Shown: piece by piece, positions 23,820 to 32,065 of the stretch
How the letters are laid out: every line of letters begins with the position of its first letter
Position numbering within the stretch: the first letter of the stretch is position 1
Assembly (NCBI RefSeq): GCF_035946055.1
Contig: NZ_CP108364.1
Span: 6,014,001-6,078,000, forward strand
Source: Streptomyces sp. NBC_01341
GTDB lineage: Bacteria; Actinomycetota; Actinomycetes; Streptomycetales; Streptomycetaceae
DNA length: 64,000 nt
Reading direction: 5' to 3'
The notes under the pieces: model-generated
Databases searched by the model: none
The model's input: the letters and a program-made list of their open reading frames with translations, nothing else
What the model was told of the DNA's origin: nothing
Translations under genes and position numbers: made by a program

Positions 23820-24141
23820 TTAGCGCCCGCGCGACCGGGCTGCTAACCTGGTGTAACGACCGGCCGGACACCTATGTGCTCGGCCCACAAGTGGAGGCTC
23901 CGATCTCCCACCCGACCGTCCTAGCGGATGGCGGGTCACCGGTCTGGTGGCGACCATCGTTCCGTACGGACGATGGAGCTGCCCGATGCGCCCCGCGGTA
24001 GACGCGGCGGTGTTCCGGTATTTCCAGGAGCCCCGCCTGTGTCCCGTCCGGGGCTTTTTGCTTACCCGGCTCGGTTGGTCTCACAGAAGACGTTACGCGG
24101 CTGTCCGCCAGGCGGTCGCGTGGTGCTACCGAGGAGGATCC
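23820..24141 (+). promoter_or_regulatory. infC leader with internal hairpins
   Basis: About 320 nt of gene-free sequence precede infC. A weak promoter candidate is TTAGCG (23820-23825), an 18-nt spacer and TAACCT (23844-23849). A hairpin CCATCGT/TCCG...CGGA/CGATGG occupies 23954-23976, and an intrinsic terminator follows at 24029-24060. The layout is that of a transcription-attenuation leader controlling the infC-rpmI-rplT operon. The in-frame ATG at 23947 is not the infC start. Confidence 0.65.
24029..24060 (+). terminator. Leader terminator (putative infC attenuator)
   Basis: A 7-bp stem AGCCCCG (24029-24035) with CGGGGCT (24049-24055) is followed directly by TTTTT, a rare T-run in this GC-rich DNA, 87 nt before infC. 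It is read before the operon, so it can only act conditionally. Confidence 0.75.
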
Positions 24142-24804
24142 ATCAGCGCCGAGCCCCGCATCAACGACCGGATTCGCGTTCCCGAGGTGCGACTTGTCGG
24201 ACCCAGCGGCGAGCAGGTCGGGATTGTTCCGCTTGCCAAGGCCCTGGAGCTCGCACAGGAGTACGACCTCGACCTGGTCGAGGTGGCGGCGACAGCCCGT
24301 CCCCCCGTGTGCAAGCTCATGGACTACGGGAAGTTCAAGTACGAGTCGGCCATGAAGGCCCGTGAGGCGCGCAAGAACCAGGCGCACACGGTCATCAAGG
24401 AAATGAAGCTCCGGCCGAAGATCGACCCGCACGACTACGACACCAAGAAGGGTCACGTCGTCCGGTTCCTCAAGCAGGGGGACAAGGTCAAGATCACGAT
24501 CATGTTCCGCGGTCGTGAGCAGTCCCGTCCCGAGCTGGGCTTCCGACTGCTCCAGCGTCTCGCTTCGGACGTCGAGGACCTCGGCTTCATCGAGTCGAAC
24601 CCGAAGCAGGACGGCCGGAACATGATCATGGTTCTGGGCCCGCACAAGAAGAAGACCGAAGCCATGGCCGAAGCCCGTGAGGCCCAGGCCGCCCGCAAGG
24701 CGGAGCGCCAGGGGTCCACCCCCGACGCCGAGTCCGAGGGCGACACCGCTGAGGCCCCGGCCGCAGCGGCCGAGGCTCCGGCCGAGACACCTTCCGAGTC
24801 GTGA
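24142..24804 (+). CDS. infC: Translation initiation factor IF-3
   Basis: The 220-residue IF-3 begins (I/M)SAEPRINDRIRVPEVRLVG, with the N-domain to about residue 75, a lysine-rich linker, and the C-domain containing KVKITIMFRGRE and GFIESNPKQDGR. The C-terminus carries an Ala/Glu-rich extension of about 40 residues, common in actinobacteria. The start codon is ATC at 24142, preceded by GAGGAGG 4 nt upstream; no ATG, GTG or TTG fits the family start. Atypical start codons let IF-3 level control its own initiation. First gene of the infC-rpmI-rplT operon. Confidence 0.95.
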   Translation: MSAEPRINDRIRVPEVRLVGPSGEQVGIVPLAKALELAQEYDLDLVEVAATARPPVCKLMDYGKFKYESAMKAREARKNQAHTVIKEMKLRPKIDPHDYDTKKGHVVRFLKQGDKVKITIMFRGREQSRPELGFRLLQRLASDVEDLGFIESNPKQDGRNMIMVLGPHKKKTEAMAEAREAQAARKAERQGSTPDAESEGDTAEAPAAAAEAPAETPSES

Positions 24805-24807
24805 CCT

Positions 24808-24835
24808 CCGGGGGTCGCCATCCAGGCGCCCCCGG
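24808..24835 (+). other. Hairpin between infC and rpmI
   Basis: CCGGGGG-T-CGCC (24808-24819) pairs with GGCG-CCCCC-GG (24825-24835), with one bulged T, 4 nt after the infC stop. It has no T-tract, so it may affect RNA processing or partial readthrough to rpmI-rplT. Confidence 0.5.
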
Positions 24836-24924
24836 GTCCCTCGGGAACCACCCAAAGATCTGACGCCCCTGCAGTCCGGTGCCCGCACCGTGAGGGGCGC
24901 CACTGACGAGGAGATAACGGCGCT

Positions 24925-25119
24925 ATGCCGAAGAACAAGACGCACAGCGGTGCCAGCAAGCGCTTCAAGATCACCGGCTCCGGCAAGGTGCTCCGTGAGA
25001 AGGCCGGCAAGCGCCACCTGCTCGAGCACAAGTCGTCCAAGAAGACCCGCTCGCTGACCGGCACGGTCGTCGTGGCTCCGGCCGACGCCAAGAAGGTCAA
25101 GAAGCTTCTCGGCAAGTGA
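24925..25119 (+). CDS. rpmI: 50S ribosomal protein bL35
   Basis: The 64-residue bL35 has the family N-terminus MPKNKTHSGASKRFKITGSG and is very lysine-rich, for binding 23S rRNA. Preceded by GAGGAGATAAC. It sits between infC and rplT as in most bacteria. Confidence 0.97.
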   Translation: MPKNKTHSGASKRFKITGSGKVLREKAGKRHLLEHKSSKKTRSLTGTVVVAPADAKKVKKLLGK

Positions 25120-25127
25120 GGCCGCGG

Positions 25128-25146
25128 CCTCCGGTTGATCCGGAGG
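25128..25146 (+). other. Hairpin between rpmI and rplT
   Basis: CCTCCGG (25128-25134) pairs with CCGGAGG (25140-25146) around a TTGAT loop, 9 nt after rpmI. No T-tract follows. It may be a processing or attenuation element; function is not shown. Confidence 0.45.
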
Positions 25147-25233
25147 TGCGACCTCGATCCGACCGGGACCAATTCGTTTCCGGGCTTGGTGAGTCGACAA
25201 CGTGATTCCCAGCCCCGCTGCAAGGAGTTAAAA

Positions 25234-25617
25234 GTGGCACGCGTCAAGCGGGCAGTAAACGCCCACAAGAAGCGCCGGGCGATCCTCGAGGCCGCCAAGG
25301 GTTACCGCGGTCAGCGTTCGCGCCTGTACCGCAAGGCCAAGGAGCAGGTCACCCACTCCCTGGTCTACAACTACAACGACCGCAAGAAGCGCAAGGGCGA
25401 CTTCCGTCAGCTCTGGATCCAGCGCATCAACGCGGCCGCCCGCCAGAACGGCATGACGTACAACCGCCTCATCCAGGGTCTGAAGGCCGCCAACATCGAG
25501 GTGGACCGCAAGATCCTGGCCGAGCTCGCGGTCAACGACGCCAACGCGTTCGCCGCTCTCGTCGAGGTCGCCCAGAAGGCCCTCCCGAGCGACGTCAACG
25601 CTCCGAAGGCCGCCTGA
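25234..25617 (+). CDS. rplT: 50S ribosomal protein bL20
   Basis: The 127-residue bL20 starts (V/M)ARVKRAVNAHKKRRAILEAA and carries the conserved YRGQRSRLYRKA and MTYNRLIQGLK segments. It is an early 23S rRNA assembly protein and in several bacteria represses this operon by binding its mRNA. GTG start with AAGGAG about 9 nt upstream. A terminator follows. Confidence 0.97.
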   Translation: MARVKRAVNAHKKRRAILEAAKGYRGQRSRLYRKAKEQVTHSLVYNYNDRKKRKGDFRQLWIQRINAAARQNGMTYNRLIQGLKAANIEVDRKILAELAVNDANAFAALVEVAQKALPSDVNAPKAA

Positions 25618-25652
25618 TCCGGGCAGCACTTCCGACGTTCCAGCGTTTCGAG

Positions 25653-25687
25653 CCGGACCCGCAGGCGTGTGCCGTCTGCGGGTCCGG
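25653..25687 (+). terminator. Terminator of the infC-rpmI-rplT operon
   Basis: A 12-bp perfect stem (CCGGACCCGCAG at 25653-25664 with CTGCGGGTCCGG at 25676-25687) and an 11-nt loop lie 35 nt after rplT. Confidence 0.85.
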
Positions 25688-25779
25688 TGCGTTCCACCAC
25701 GTATCGCGTACGTAGTCGGCCGTACGCGGAGAAACGTACGCACAGAAGCCGACTTACGCAGAGAGGCTCGCCGCCGACC

Positions 25780-26619
25780 ATGGGCACCCCCGAACTGATC
25801 TCCGCGCGATCGCCGCGAATCGCCGCCGCACGCCGACTGGCCAGGCGCAACTTCCGTGGCAAGGAGCGCAGGTTCATCGCCGAGGGACCGCAGGCCGTGC
25901 GGGAGGCCGCCGCGCACCGCGGCGACGACGGCCGGCCCACGCTGACCGAGCTCTTCGCCACCGTCGAGGCGGCCGAACGGTACGCCGACATCATCGGCGC
26001 CGCCCATGACGCGGGCGCCCGCGTGAGCCTCGCGGACGCCGGCGTACTCGCCGACATCTCGCAGACGGTCACCCCGCAGGGCCTGATCGGCGTCTGCCAC
26101 TTCCTGGACTCGCCCTTCGCGGACGTCCTCGCCGCGAAGCCCACCCTGGTCGCCGTCCTCGCGAACGTGCGCGACCCCGGGAACGCGGGCACGGTCCTGC
26201 GCTGTGCGGACGCCGCGGGGGCGGACGCCGTCGTCCTCACCGACGCCTCCGTCGACCTCTACAACCCCAAGTCGGTACGGGCTTCCGTCGGCTCGCTCTT
26301 CCACCTTCCGGTGGCCGTCGGCGTCCCCGTGGAGCAGGCGGTCCAAGGCCTGCGGGACGCCGGTGTGCGCATTCTGGCGGCGGACGGCGCGGGCGACAGG
26401 GACCTCGACGACGAACTCGACGCCGGCACGATGGGCGGGCCCACCGCCTGGGTGTTCGGCAACGAGGCCTGGGGTCTGCCGGAGGAGACGCGCGCCCTGG
26501 CGGACGCGGTGGTCAGGGTGCCGATCCACGGCAAGGCCGAGAGCCTCAATCTCGCCACCGCCGCAGCCGTGTGCCTCTACGCCTCCGCTCGCGCCCAGCG
26601 CCCGCGCCGCACCGCCTGA
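25780..26619 (+). CDS. TrmH/SpoU-family RNA 2'-O-methyltransferase
   Basis: The 279-residue protein has an N-terminal substrate-binding domain (RRNFRGKERRFIAEGPQAVREA) and a C-terminal SPOUT domain with LANVRDPGNAGTVLRCADAAGA (motif 1), WVFGNEAWGL (motif 2) and ESLNLATAAAVCLY (motif 3), forming the knotted SAM site. It methylates rRNA or tRNA ribose; the target position cannot be read from sequence. ATG 25780 follows GAGAGG at some distance. It is adjacent to, but separated by a terminator from, the ribosomal protein operon. Confidence 0.93.
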   Translation: MGTPELISARSPRIAAARRLARRNFRGKERRFIAEGPQAVREAAAHRGDDGRPTLTELFATVEAAERYADIIGAAHDAGARVSLADAGVLADISQTVTPQGLIGVCHFLDSPFADVLAAKPTLVAVLANVRDPGNAGTVLRCADAAGADAVVLTDASVDLYNPKSVRASVGSLFHLPVAVGVPVEQAVQGLRDAGVRILAADGAGDRDLDDELDAGTMGGPTAWVFGNEAWGLPEETRALADAVVRVPIHGKAESLNLATAAAVCLYASARAQRPRRTA

Positions 26620-26763
26620 GAGCCCCGCGGGCCGGGACCCGGCCGCTCGATACCGGCCACAGGCGCCGTCGCGCCGCCGCAGGGTGTCGCTCGTCCGCCG
26701 ACGCCTAGTAGGGTGACGAACTCGGGGGCCCACTGCACCGGTTCGAGAGGTGGGGTACGGGAT

Positions 26764-27927
26764 ATGGCTGTCGGTACGAGCGGGTCGCGAGCGGCACACA
26801 CGCCCCCCGCGCGCGCCCTGACCGACGGAGCCGGCGAGGACCCGGCCACCGGGGGTTCCGCCCTCGGCATCCACCCGGACGACCTGCCCGACGGCCTCGT
26901 CGTCGCCGACGCCGCCGGACGCGTCATCTGCTTCAACGCGGCAGCCGCCCGGATCACCGCCACGCCCGCCGCCGCCGCCATCGGCCTGCCGCTCGACCGG
27001 GCCCTGCCCCTCGAGGACCTCAAGGGACGCCGCTGGTGGACCCTGACCGATCCGTACGACGGGCTCGCCACCCGCACCGGCCAGCCCGAGCACAACCTGC
27101 TGCTGCCCGGTGGCCGCGAGGTCCTCGTCTCCGCCCGCTACGTGCGGGAGAGCCCCACCGGGCCCGTCCGCCGGCTCATCGTCTCGCTGCGCGGTACCGA
27201 GGCCCGGCGCCGTACCGAGCTCAGCCACGCCGAACTGATCGCCACCGTCGCCCACGAACTGCGCTCCCCCCTCACGTCGGTCAAGGGCTTCACCGCGACG
27301 CTGCTGGCCAAGTGGGAGAGGTTCACCGACGACCAGAAGCGCCTCATGCTGGAAACCGTCGACGCGGACGCCAACCGTGTCACCCGGCTCATCGCCGAAC
27401 TCCTCGACATCTCCCGGATCGACTCCGGACGGCTGGAACTGCGCCGTCAGCCCGTGGACATCTCCGCGGCCGTCGAACGGCACATCCAGGCACACACCGC
27501 GAACGGCCAGGCACCCGACCGCTTCCTCGTGCACACCCGCCAGCCGTTGCCCATGCTCTGGGCCGACCCCGACAAGGTCGACCAGGTACTCGGCAACCTC
27601 CTCGAAAACGCGGTGCGCCACGGCGAGGGGACGGTCACCATTGAGATCGCCCCTGCGCCCGCACCGGCGAAGAGCGACGAGAGCGGAACGGCAGTCACCG
27701 TGAGCGACGAAGGACCCGGCATCCCCGAGGAGTCGATGGCCCGCGTCTTCACCCGTTTCTGGCGGGGGAGCAAGCGGGGCGGGACCGGCCTGGGCCTGTA
27801 CATCGTCAAAGGCATCGTCGAGGCGCACGGCGGCACCATCACCGTCGCCCGCGGGCCCGGCGGCGGAGCCGAGTTCCGATTTATCCTGCCCGTGAGCGCG
27901 CCGGCCTACCTGACCCAGGGGGCCTGA
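26764..27927 (+). CDS. PAS-domain sensor histidine kinase, soluble, orphan
   Basis: The 387-residue kinase has a PAS domain (about 40-145), HisKA with phospho-acceptor His164 (VAHELRSPL), and HATPase_c with N-box ENAVRHGEG, G1 DEGPGIP and G2 GGTGLGLYIVKGIVEAHGG. No transmembrane segment or signal peptide is present, so it senses something in the cytoplasm. No response regulator gene is nearby, so its partner lies elsewhere. ATG 26764; a TAGGGT -10-like hexamer is at 26709-26714. Confidence 0.92.
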   Translation: MAVGTSGSRAAHTPPARALTDGAGEDPATGGSALGIHPDDLPDGLVVADAAGRVICFNAAAARITATPAAAAIGLPLDRALPLEDLKGRRWWTLTDPYDGLATRTGQPEHNLLLPGGREVLVSARYVRESPTGPVRRLIVSLRGTEARRRTELSHAELIATVAHELRSPLTSVKGFTATLLAKWERFTDDQKRLMLETVDADANRVTRLIAELLDISRIDSGRLELRRQPVDISAAVERHIQAHTANGQAPDRFLVHTRQPLPMLWADPDKVDQVLGNLLENAVRHGEGTVTIEIAPAPAPAKSDESGTAVTVSDEGPGIPEESMARVFTRFWRGSKRGGTGLGLYIVKGIVEAHGGTITVARGPGGGAEFRFILPVSAPAYLTQGA

Positions 27928-28071
27928 GCCGCCCACGGGCTCCCTCGCCGTCCCGCGGACCGTAGACTCGACCTTTGGCACCTTTGCGTCCTCGGTCGTC
28001 GAGCGGGGACCGCGGGGTCCGGGGTGTCCCCGGTTCAGCGCAGTATCAGCCAATCGGAAGCACGGGAAGAG

Positions 28072-29199
28072 ATGTCGGCACCGAACAAGTCGTACGACCC
28101 AGTCGAGGTCGAGGCACTGAAACCGGAAGAGATCGAGCGCATGCGGGACGAGGCGTTCGCCGCCTTCGCCGCCGCGGGCGACCTCGACGCGCTCGCCCAG
28201 GCGAAGACCGCGCACACCGGTGGTACCTCCCCCCTGTCGCTCGCCAACCGCGAGATCGGCGCGCTGCCCCCGCAGGCCAAGGCCGAGGCCGGCAAGCGCG
28301 TGGGCCAGGCCCGCGGCGCCGTCTCCAAGGCGCTGGCCGCCCGGCAGGCCGAGCTGGAGGCCGAGCGTGACGCCCGGGTGCTCGTCGAGGAGGCCGTGGA
28401 CGTCACGCTGCCCTACGACCGCATCCCGGCCGGCGCGCGCCACCCCCTGACGACCATCATGGAGCGCGTCGCCGACGTCTTCGTGGCCATGGGCTACGAG
28501 ATCGCCGAAGGCCCCGAGGTCGAGGCGGAGTGGTTCAACTTCGACGCCCTGAACTTCGTGCCGGACCACCCGGCCCGCCAGATGCAGGACACCTTCTTCG
28601 TCCGGGGCGCGGACGGCGCCGAAAACGACGAGTCCGGTGTCGTGCTGCGGACTCACACCTCGCCCGTCCAGGCGCGCTCGCTGCTCAGCCGCAAGCCCCC
28701 CGTCTACGTGGTCTGCCCGGGCCGGGTCTACCGCACGGACGAGCTGGACGCCACGCACACCCCGGTCTTCCACCAGATCGAGCTGCTGGCCGTCGACGAG
28801 GGCCTCACCATGGCCGACCTCAAGGGCACCCTCGACCACATGGTCCAGGCGCTCTTCGGCCCGGAGGTGAGCACCCGGCTGCGGCCGAACTACTTCCCGT
28901 TCACCGAGCCGTCCGCCGAGATGGACATGGTCTGCTACGTCTGCCACGGCGAGTCCGTCGGCAACCCGGACCGCCCCTGCCGCACCTGCGGCAGCGAGGG
29001 CTGGATCGAGCTCGGCGGCTGCGGCATGGTCAACCCGAAGGTGCTCGTCGCCTGCGGTGTGGACCCGGACAAGTACAGCGGATTCGCCTTCGGGTTCGGC
29101 ATCGAACGGATGCTGATGTTCCGCCACAACGTAGAGGACATGCGAGACATGGTCGAGGGTGACGTCCGGTTCACCCGGCCGTTCGGGATGGAGATCTGA
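28072..29199 (+). CDS. pheS: Phenylalanine--tRNA ligase alpha subunit
   Basis: The 375-residue alpha subunit has an N-terminal coiled coil (about 1-90) and a catalytic domain with class II motifs, including HPLTTIMERV, VLRTHTSPVQAR and FGFGIERMLMFRHNVEDMR at the C-terminus. A Cys cluster (CYVCHGE ... CRTCGSEGW) looks zinc-binding, as in many actinobacterial PheS. ATG 28072 preceded by GGGAAGAG. Stop and pheT start share a base (TGATG), giving strict coupling. A TAGACT -10-like hexamer lies about 105 nt upstream. Confidence 0.96.
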   Translation: MSAPNKSYDPVEVEALKPEEIERMRDEAFAAFAAAGDLDALAQAKTAHTGGTSPLSLANREIGALPPQAKAEAGKRVGQARGAVSKALAARQAELEAERDARVLVEEAVDVTLPYDRIPAGARHPLTTIMERVADVFVAMGYEIAEGPEVEAEWFNFDALNFVPDHPARQMQDTFFVRGADGAENDESGVVLRTHTSPVQARSLLSRKPPVYVVCPGRVYRTDELDATHTPVFHQIELLAVDEGLTMADLKGTLDHMVQALFGPEVSTRLRPNYFPFTEPSAEMDMVCYVCHGESVGNPDRPCRTCGSEGWIELGGCGMVNPKVLVACGVDPDKYSGFAFGFGIERMLMFRHNVEDMRDMVEGDVRFTRPFGMEI

Positions 29200-31709
29200 T
29201 GCGCGTCCCGCTTTCCTGGCTGCGGGAGTACGTCGACCTGCCGGTGACGGAATCCGGCCGTGACGTACAGGCCAAGCTGGTCACCGTCGGCCTCGAGGTC
29301 GAGGCCGTCGAGCAGACCGGCGCCGGGCTCAAGGGCCCCCTCGTCGTCGGACAGGTGCTGACCATCGAGGAGCTGGAGGGCTTCAAGAAGCCCATCCGCT
29401 TCTGCACCGTGGACGTCGGCGACGCCAACGGAACCGGCGAGCCGCAGGAGATCGTCTGCGGCGCCCGCAACTTCGCGGTCGGCGACAAGGTCGTCGTGGT
29501 CCTCCCGGGCGCCGTGCTGCCCGGTGACTTCGCGATCGCCGCGCGCAAGACGTACGGCAAGACGTCGCACGGCATGATCTGCTCCACCGACGAGCTCGGC
29601 ATGGGCGACGACGGCACGCACGGCATCATCGTGCTGCCGCCGGAGTTCGAGCCCGGCACCGACGCGATCGAGCTCCTGGAGCTCGTCGACGAGGTCCTCG
29701 ACATCGCCGTCACGCCGGACCGCGGCTACTGCCTGTCGATGCGCGGCGTCGCCCGCGAGGCCGCCATCGCCTACGGGCTGCCGCTGCGCGACCCCGCGCT
29801 CCTGGACGTCCCCCCGCCCAACGCCCACGGCTACCCGGTCAGGGTGTCCGACCCGATCGGCTGCAGCAAATTCACCGCGCGCACCGTCACGGGCCTGCGG
29901 CCCGAGGCGCGCTCCCCGATCTGGATGCAGCGCAGGCTGCAGAAGGCCGGGATGCGCACCGTCTCGCTGGCGGTCGACATCACGAACTACGTGATGCTCG
30001 AACTCGGCCAGCCGCTGCACGCCTACGACCGCAGCCGTGTCAACGGGCCGATCGGTGTGCGCCGCGCCCAGCAGGGCGAGAAGCTCACCACGCTCGACGG
30101 TGCCAAGCGCGTCCTGGACGCCCAGGACCTGGTCATCACCGACGACCGCGGGCCGATCGGCCTCGCGGGCGTCATGGGCGGCGCCGACACGGAGATCGCG
30201 GACACGGCCGAGGAGGCCGGCACCACCGAGGTCGTCATCGAGGCCGCGCACTTCGACGCGATCACCATCGCCCGGACCGCACGCCGTCACAGGCTCAGCT
30301 CCGAGGCGTCGAAGCGCTTCGAGCGTGGCGTCGACCCGCAGGCCGCCGCCGCTGCCGCGCAGCGCACCGTCGACCTGCTGGTCCTCCTGGCGGGCGGCAC
30401 GGCCGAGGCGGGCGTCACCGAGATCACCGCACCGTCCGCGCCCCGCACCATCGCGATGCCCGCGAACCACCCCGACCGGGTGGCGGGGGTCGCCTACGGC
30501 CGCGAGACCGTCGTACGCCGTCTGCAGGAGGTGGGCTGCGACGTCTACGGGCAGGACGAGCTGATCGTCACGGTGCCGTCCTGGCGTCCGGACCTCACCG
30601 CGCCGAACGACCTCGCCGAAGAGGTCATCCGGCTGGAGGGGTACGAGAACCTCCCGTCCACCCTGCCGACGCCGCCCTCCGGACGCGGGCTCACCGACCG
30701 CCAGCGGCTGCACCGCCGGATCGGCCGGGCTCTCGCCGGCGCCGGTTACGTCGAGGCGCTGAACTACCCGTTCATCGGTGCTGCCGTCCTCGACCAGCTC
30801 GGGCTGGAGCAGGACGACGCCCGCCGTCGCACGGTCGACCTCGTCAACCCGCTTTCCGACGAGGAGCCGGCGCTGCGCACCACGCTGCTGCCGGGCCTGC
30901 TCGGCGCACTGCGGCGCAACGACGGCCGCGGCAGCCACGACCTGGCGCTCTTCGAGACCGGGCTGGTCTTCAGGCCCACCGGCGAGGAGACGAAGGCCCC
31001 GCGGCTGCCCGTCGACCGCCGGCCCACCGACGCGGAGATCGCCGGCCTGGACGCCACGCTGCCGCGCCAGCCCCGCCGTGCCGCCGTCGTCCTCGCGGGC
31101 GCCCGCGAGCAGGCGGGCTGGTGGGGCAAGGGCCGTCCGTCCAACTGGGCGGACTCCGTCGAGGCGGCGCGCACGATCGCCCGCGAGGCCGGTGTCGAGG
31201 TGACGGTCCGCGCCGACCGCCACGCCCCGTGGCACCCCGGCCGCTGTGCCGCGCTGTACGTCACGGTCGACGGCGAGGAGACCCTCTTCGGGCACGCGGG
31301 CGAACTGCACCCGCGCGTCGTCAAGGAGCTCCACCTGCCCGAGCGGACCTGCGCCATGGAGGTCGAGCTCGACGTCCTGGAACAGGCCGTCGACGGCGCG
31401 CTCCAGGCTCCCCGGATCTCCACCTTCCCGGTGGCGACCCAGGACGTCGCCCTCGTCGTCGCCGCGGACGTGCCCGCCGACGCGGTCGAGAAGGCCCTGC
31501 GCGAAGGCGCAGGTGACCTGCTCGAATCGCTGCGTCTGTTCGACGTGTTCACCGGCGAGCAGATCGGCGAGGGCCACAAGTCCCTGGCTTACGCGCTGCG
31601 CTTCCGTGCCCCCGACCGTACGCTCACGGTCGAGGAGGCCTCCGCGGCCCGCGACACCGCGGTCGCCCTGGCCGCCGAGCGCACCGGCGCGGTGCTGCGC
31701 GGCGCCTAG
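29199..31709 (+). CDS. pheT: Phenylalanine--tRNA ligase beta subunit
   Basis: The 836-residue beta subunit has the N-terminal tRNA-binding EMAP-like domain (VGQVLTIEEL ... EIVCGARNFAVGDKVVV), B3/B4 editing domain, B5 domain and a C-terminal anticodon-binding FDX domain (ISTFPVATQDVALVV). It completes the alpha2-beta2 enzyme with PheS. A strong terminator follows. Confidence 0.97.
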   Translation: MRVPLSWLREYVDLPVTESGRDVQAKLVTVGLEVEAVEQTGAGLKGPLVVGQVLTIEELEGFKKPIRFCTVDVGDANGTGEPQEIVCGARNFAVGDKVVVVLPGAVLPGDFAIAARKTYGKTSHGMICSTDELGMGDDGTHGIIVLPPEFEPGTDAIELLELVDEVLDIAVTPDRGYCLSMRGVAREAAIAYGLPLRDPALLDVPPPNAHGYPVRVSDPIGCSKFTARTVTGLRPEARSPIWMQRRLQKAGMRTVSLAVDITNYVMLELGQPLHAYDRSRVNGPIGVRRAQQGEKLTTLDGAKRVLDAQDLVITDDRGPIGLAGVMGGADTEIADTAEEAGTTEVVIEAAHFDAITIARTARRHRLSSEASKRFERGVDPQAAAAAAQRTVDLLVLLAGGTAEAGVTEITAPSAPRTIAMPANHPDRVAGVAYGRETVVRRLQEVGCDVYGQDELIVTVPSWRPDLTAPNDLAEEVIRLEGYENLPSTLPTPPSGRGLTDRQRLHRRIGRALAGAGYVEALNYPFIGAAVLDQLGLEQDDARRRTVDLVNPLSDEEPALRTTLLPGLLGALRRNDGRGSHDLALFETGLVFRPTGEETKAPRLPVDRRPTDAEIAGLDATLPRQPRRAAVVLAGAREQAGWWGKGRPSNWADSVEAARTIAREAGVEVTVRADRHAPWHPGRCAALYVTVDGEETLFGHAGELHPRVVKELHLPERTCAMEVELDVLEQAVDGALQAPRISTFPVATQDVALVVAADVPADAVEKALREGAGDLLESLRLFDVFTGEQIGEGHKSLAYALRFRAPDRTLTVEEASAARDTAVALAAERTGAVLRGA

Positions 31710-31720
31710 GCACCCGTGTT

Positions 31721-31757
31721 GAGAGGGGCGTATCCGGCCATCGGATACGCCCCTCTC
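31721..31757 (+). terminator. Terminator of pheST
   Basis: A 16-bp perfect stem (31721-31736 with 31742-31757) and a 5-nt loop, followed by TGTTCT, lie 11 nt after pheT. Confidence 0.92.
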
Positions 31758-32005
31758 TGTTCTCGCAGGACGGCCCGGTGACCGCACTCGAGCCCGGCTG
31801 TCATCGGGGCAGTGGGCTGTGCGGTCCGGCGCCGTCCGTTCCGCCACGGAGTGTCGGGCAGGCCGGCGGGACGAACGGCGCGGGTGCGGGTCGTCGAACT
31901 GTACGAGGGGGAGCCGACGACCCGGCCGCCTCTTGCGAGGCACTCATTCAAGCGAGCGGTGGCCCGGCGCGGCAGAGTGCACAGCAGGACGGTTCGGGCA
32001 TTCCG

Positions 32006-32039
32006 TTCACACCCCGTGTGAATCGTGCTCCACTAGGCT
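32006..32039 (+). promoter_or_regulatory. Palindromic operator candidate and -10 of the TPR regulator gene
   Basis: TTCACAC-CCC-GTGTGAA (32006-32022) is a perfect 7-bp dyad. A TAGGCT hexamer (32034-32039) 11 nt later would serve as -10 for the gene starting at 32066, so the dyad covers the -35 region. The rest of the 308-bp gap from 31758 to 32065 shows nothing else I can name. Confidence 0.55.
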
Positions 32040-32065
32040 CATTGCGACGCGCACTTGGGGGGGCA

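Noticed and set aside
23947..24141. An in-frame ATG upstream of infC that would extend IF-3.
   Set aside because: The extension has no IF-3 sequence, lies in a structured leader, and the family N-terminus and ribosome-binding site point to ATC 24142.
27928..28071. A T-box or Phe-codon leader peptide before pheST.
   Set aside because: The leader is only about 100 nt, has no T-box sequence, and the two Phe codons seen lack a start codon.
25228..29127. A 1299-codon open frame on the minus strand.
   Set aside because: It runs antisense through rplT, the RNA methyltransferase, the kinase and pheS; long antisense frames are expected from GC-biased third positions and it has no homology-like motif.
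28935..31943. A 1002-codon open frame on the minus strand.
   Set aside because: It is the antisense shadow of pheS-pheT and shows only low-complexity residues.
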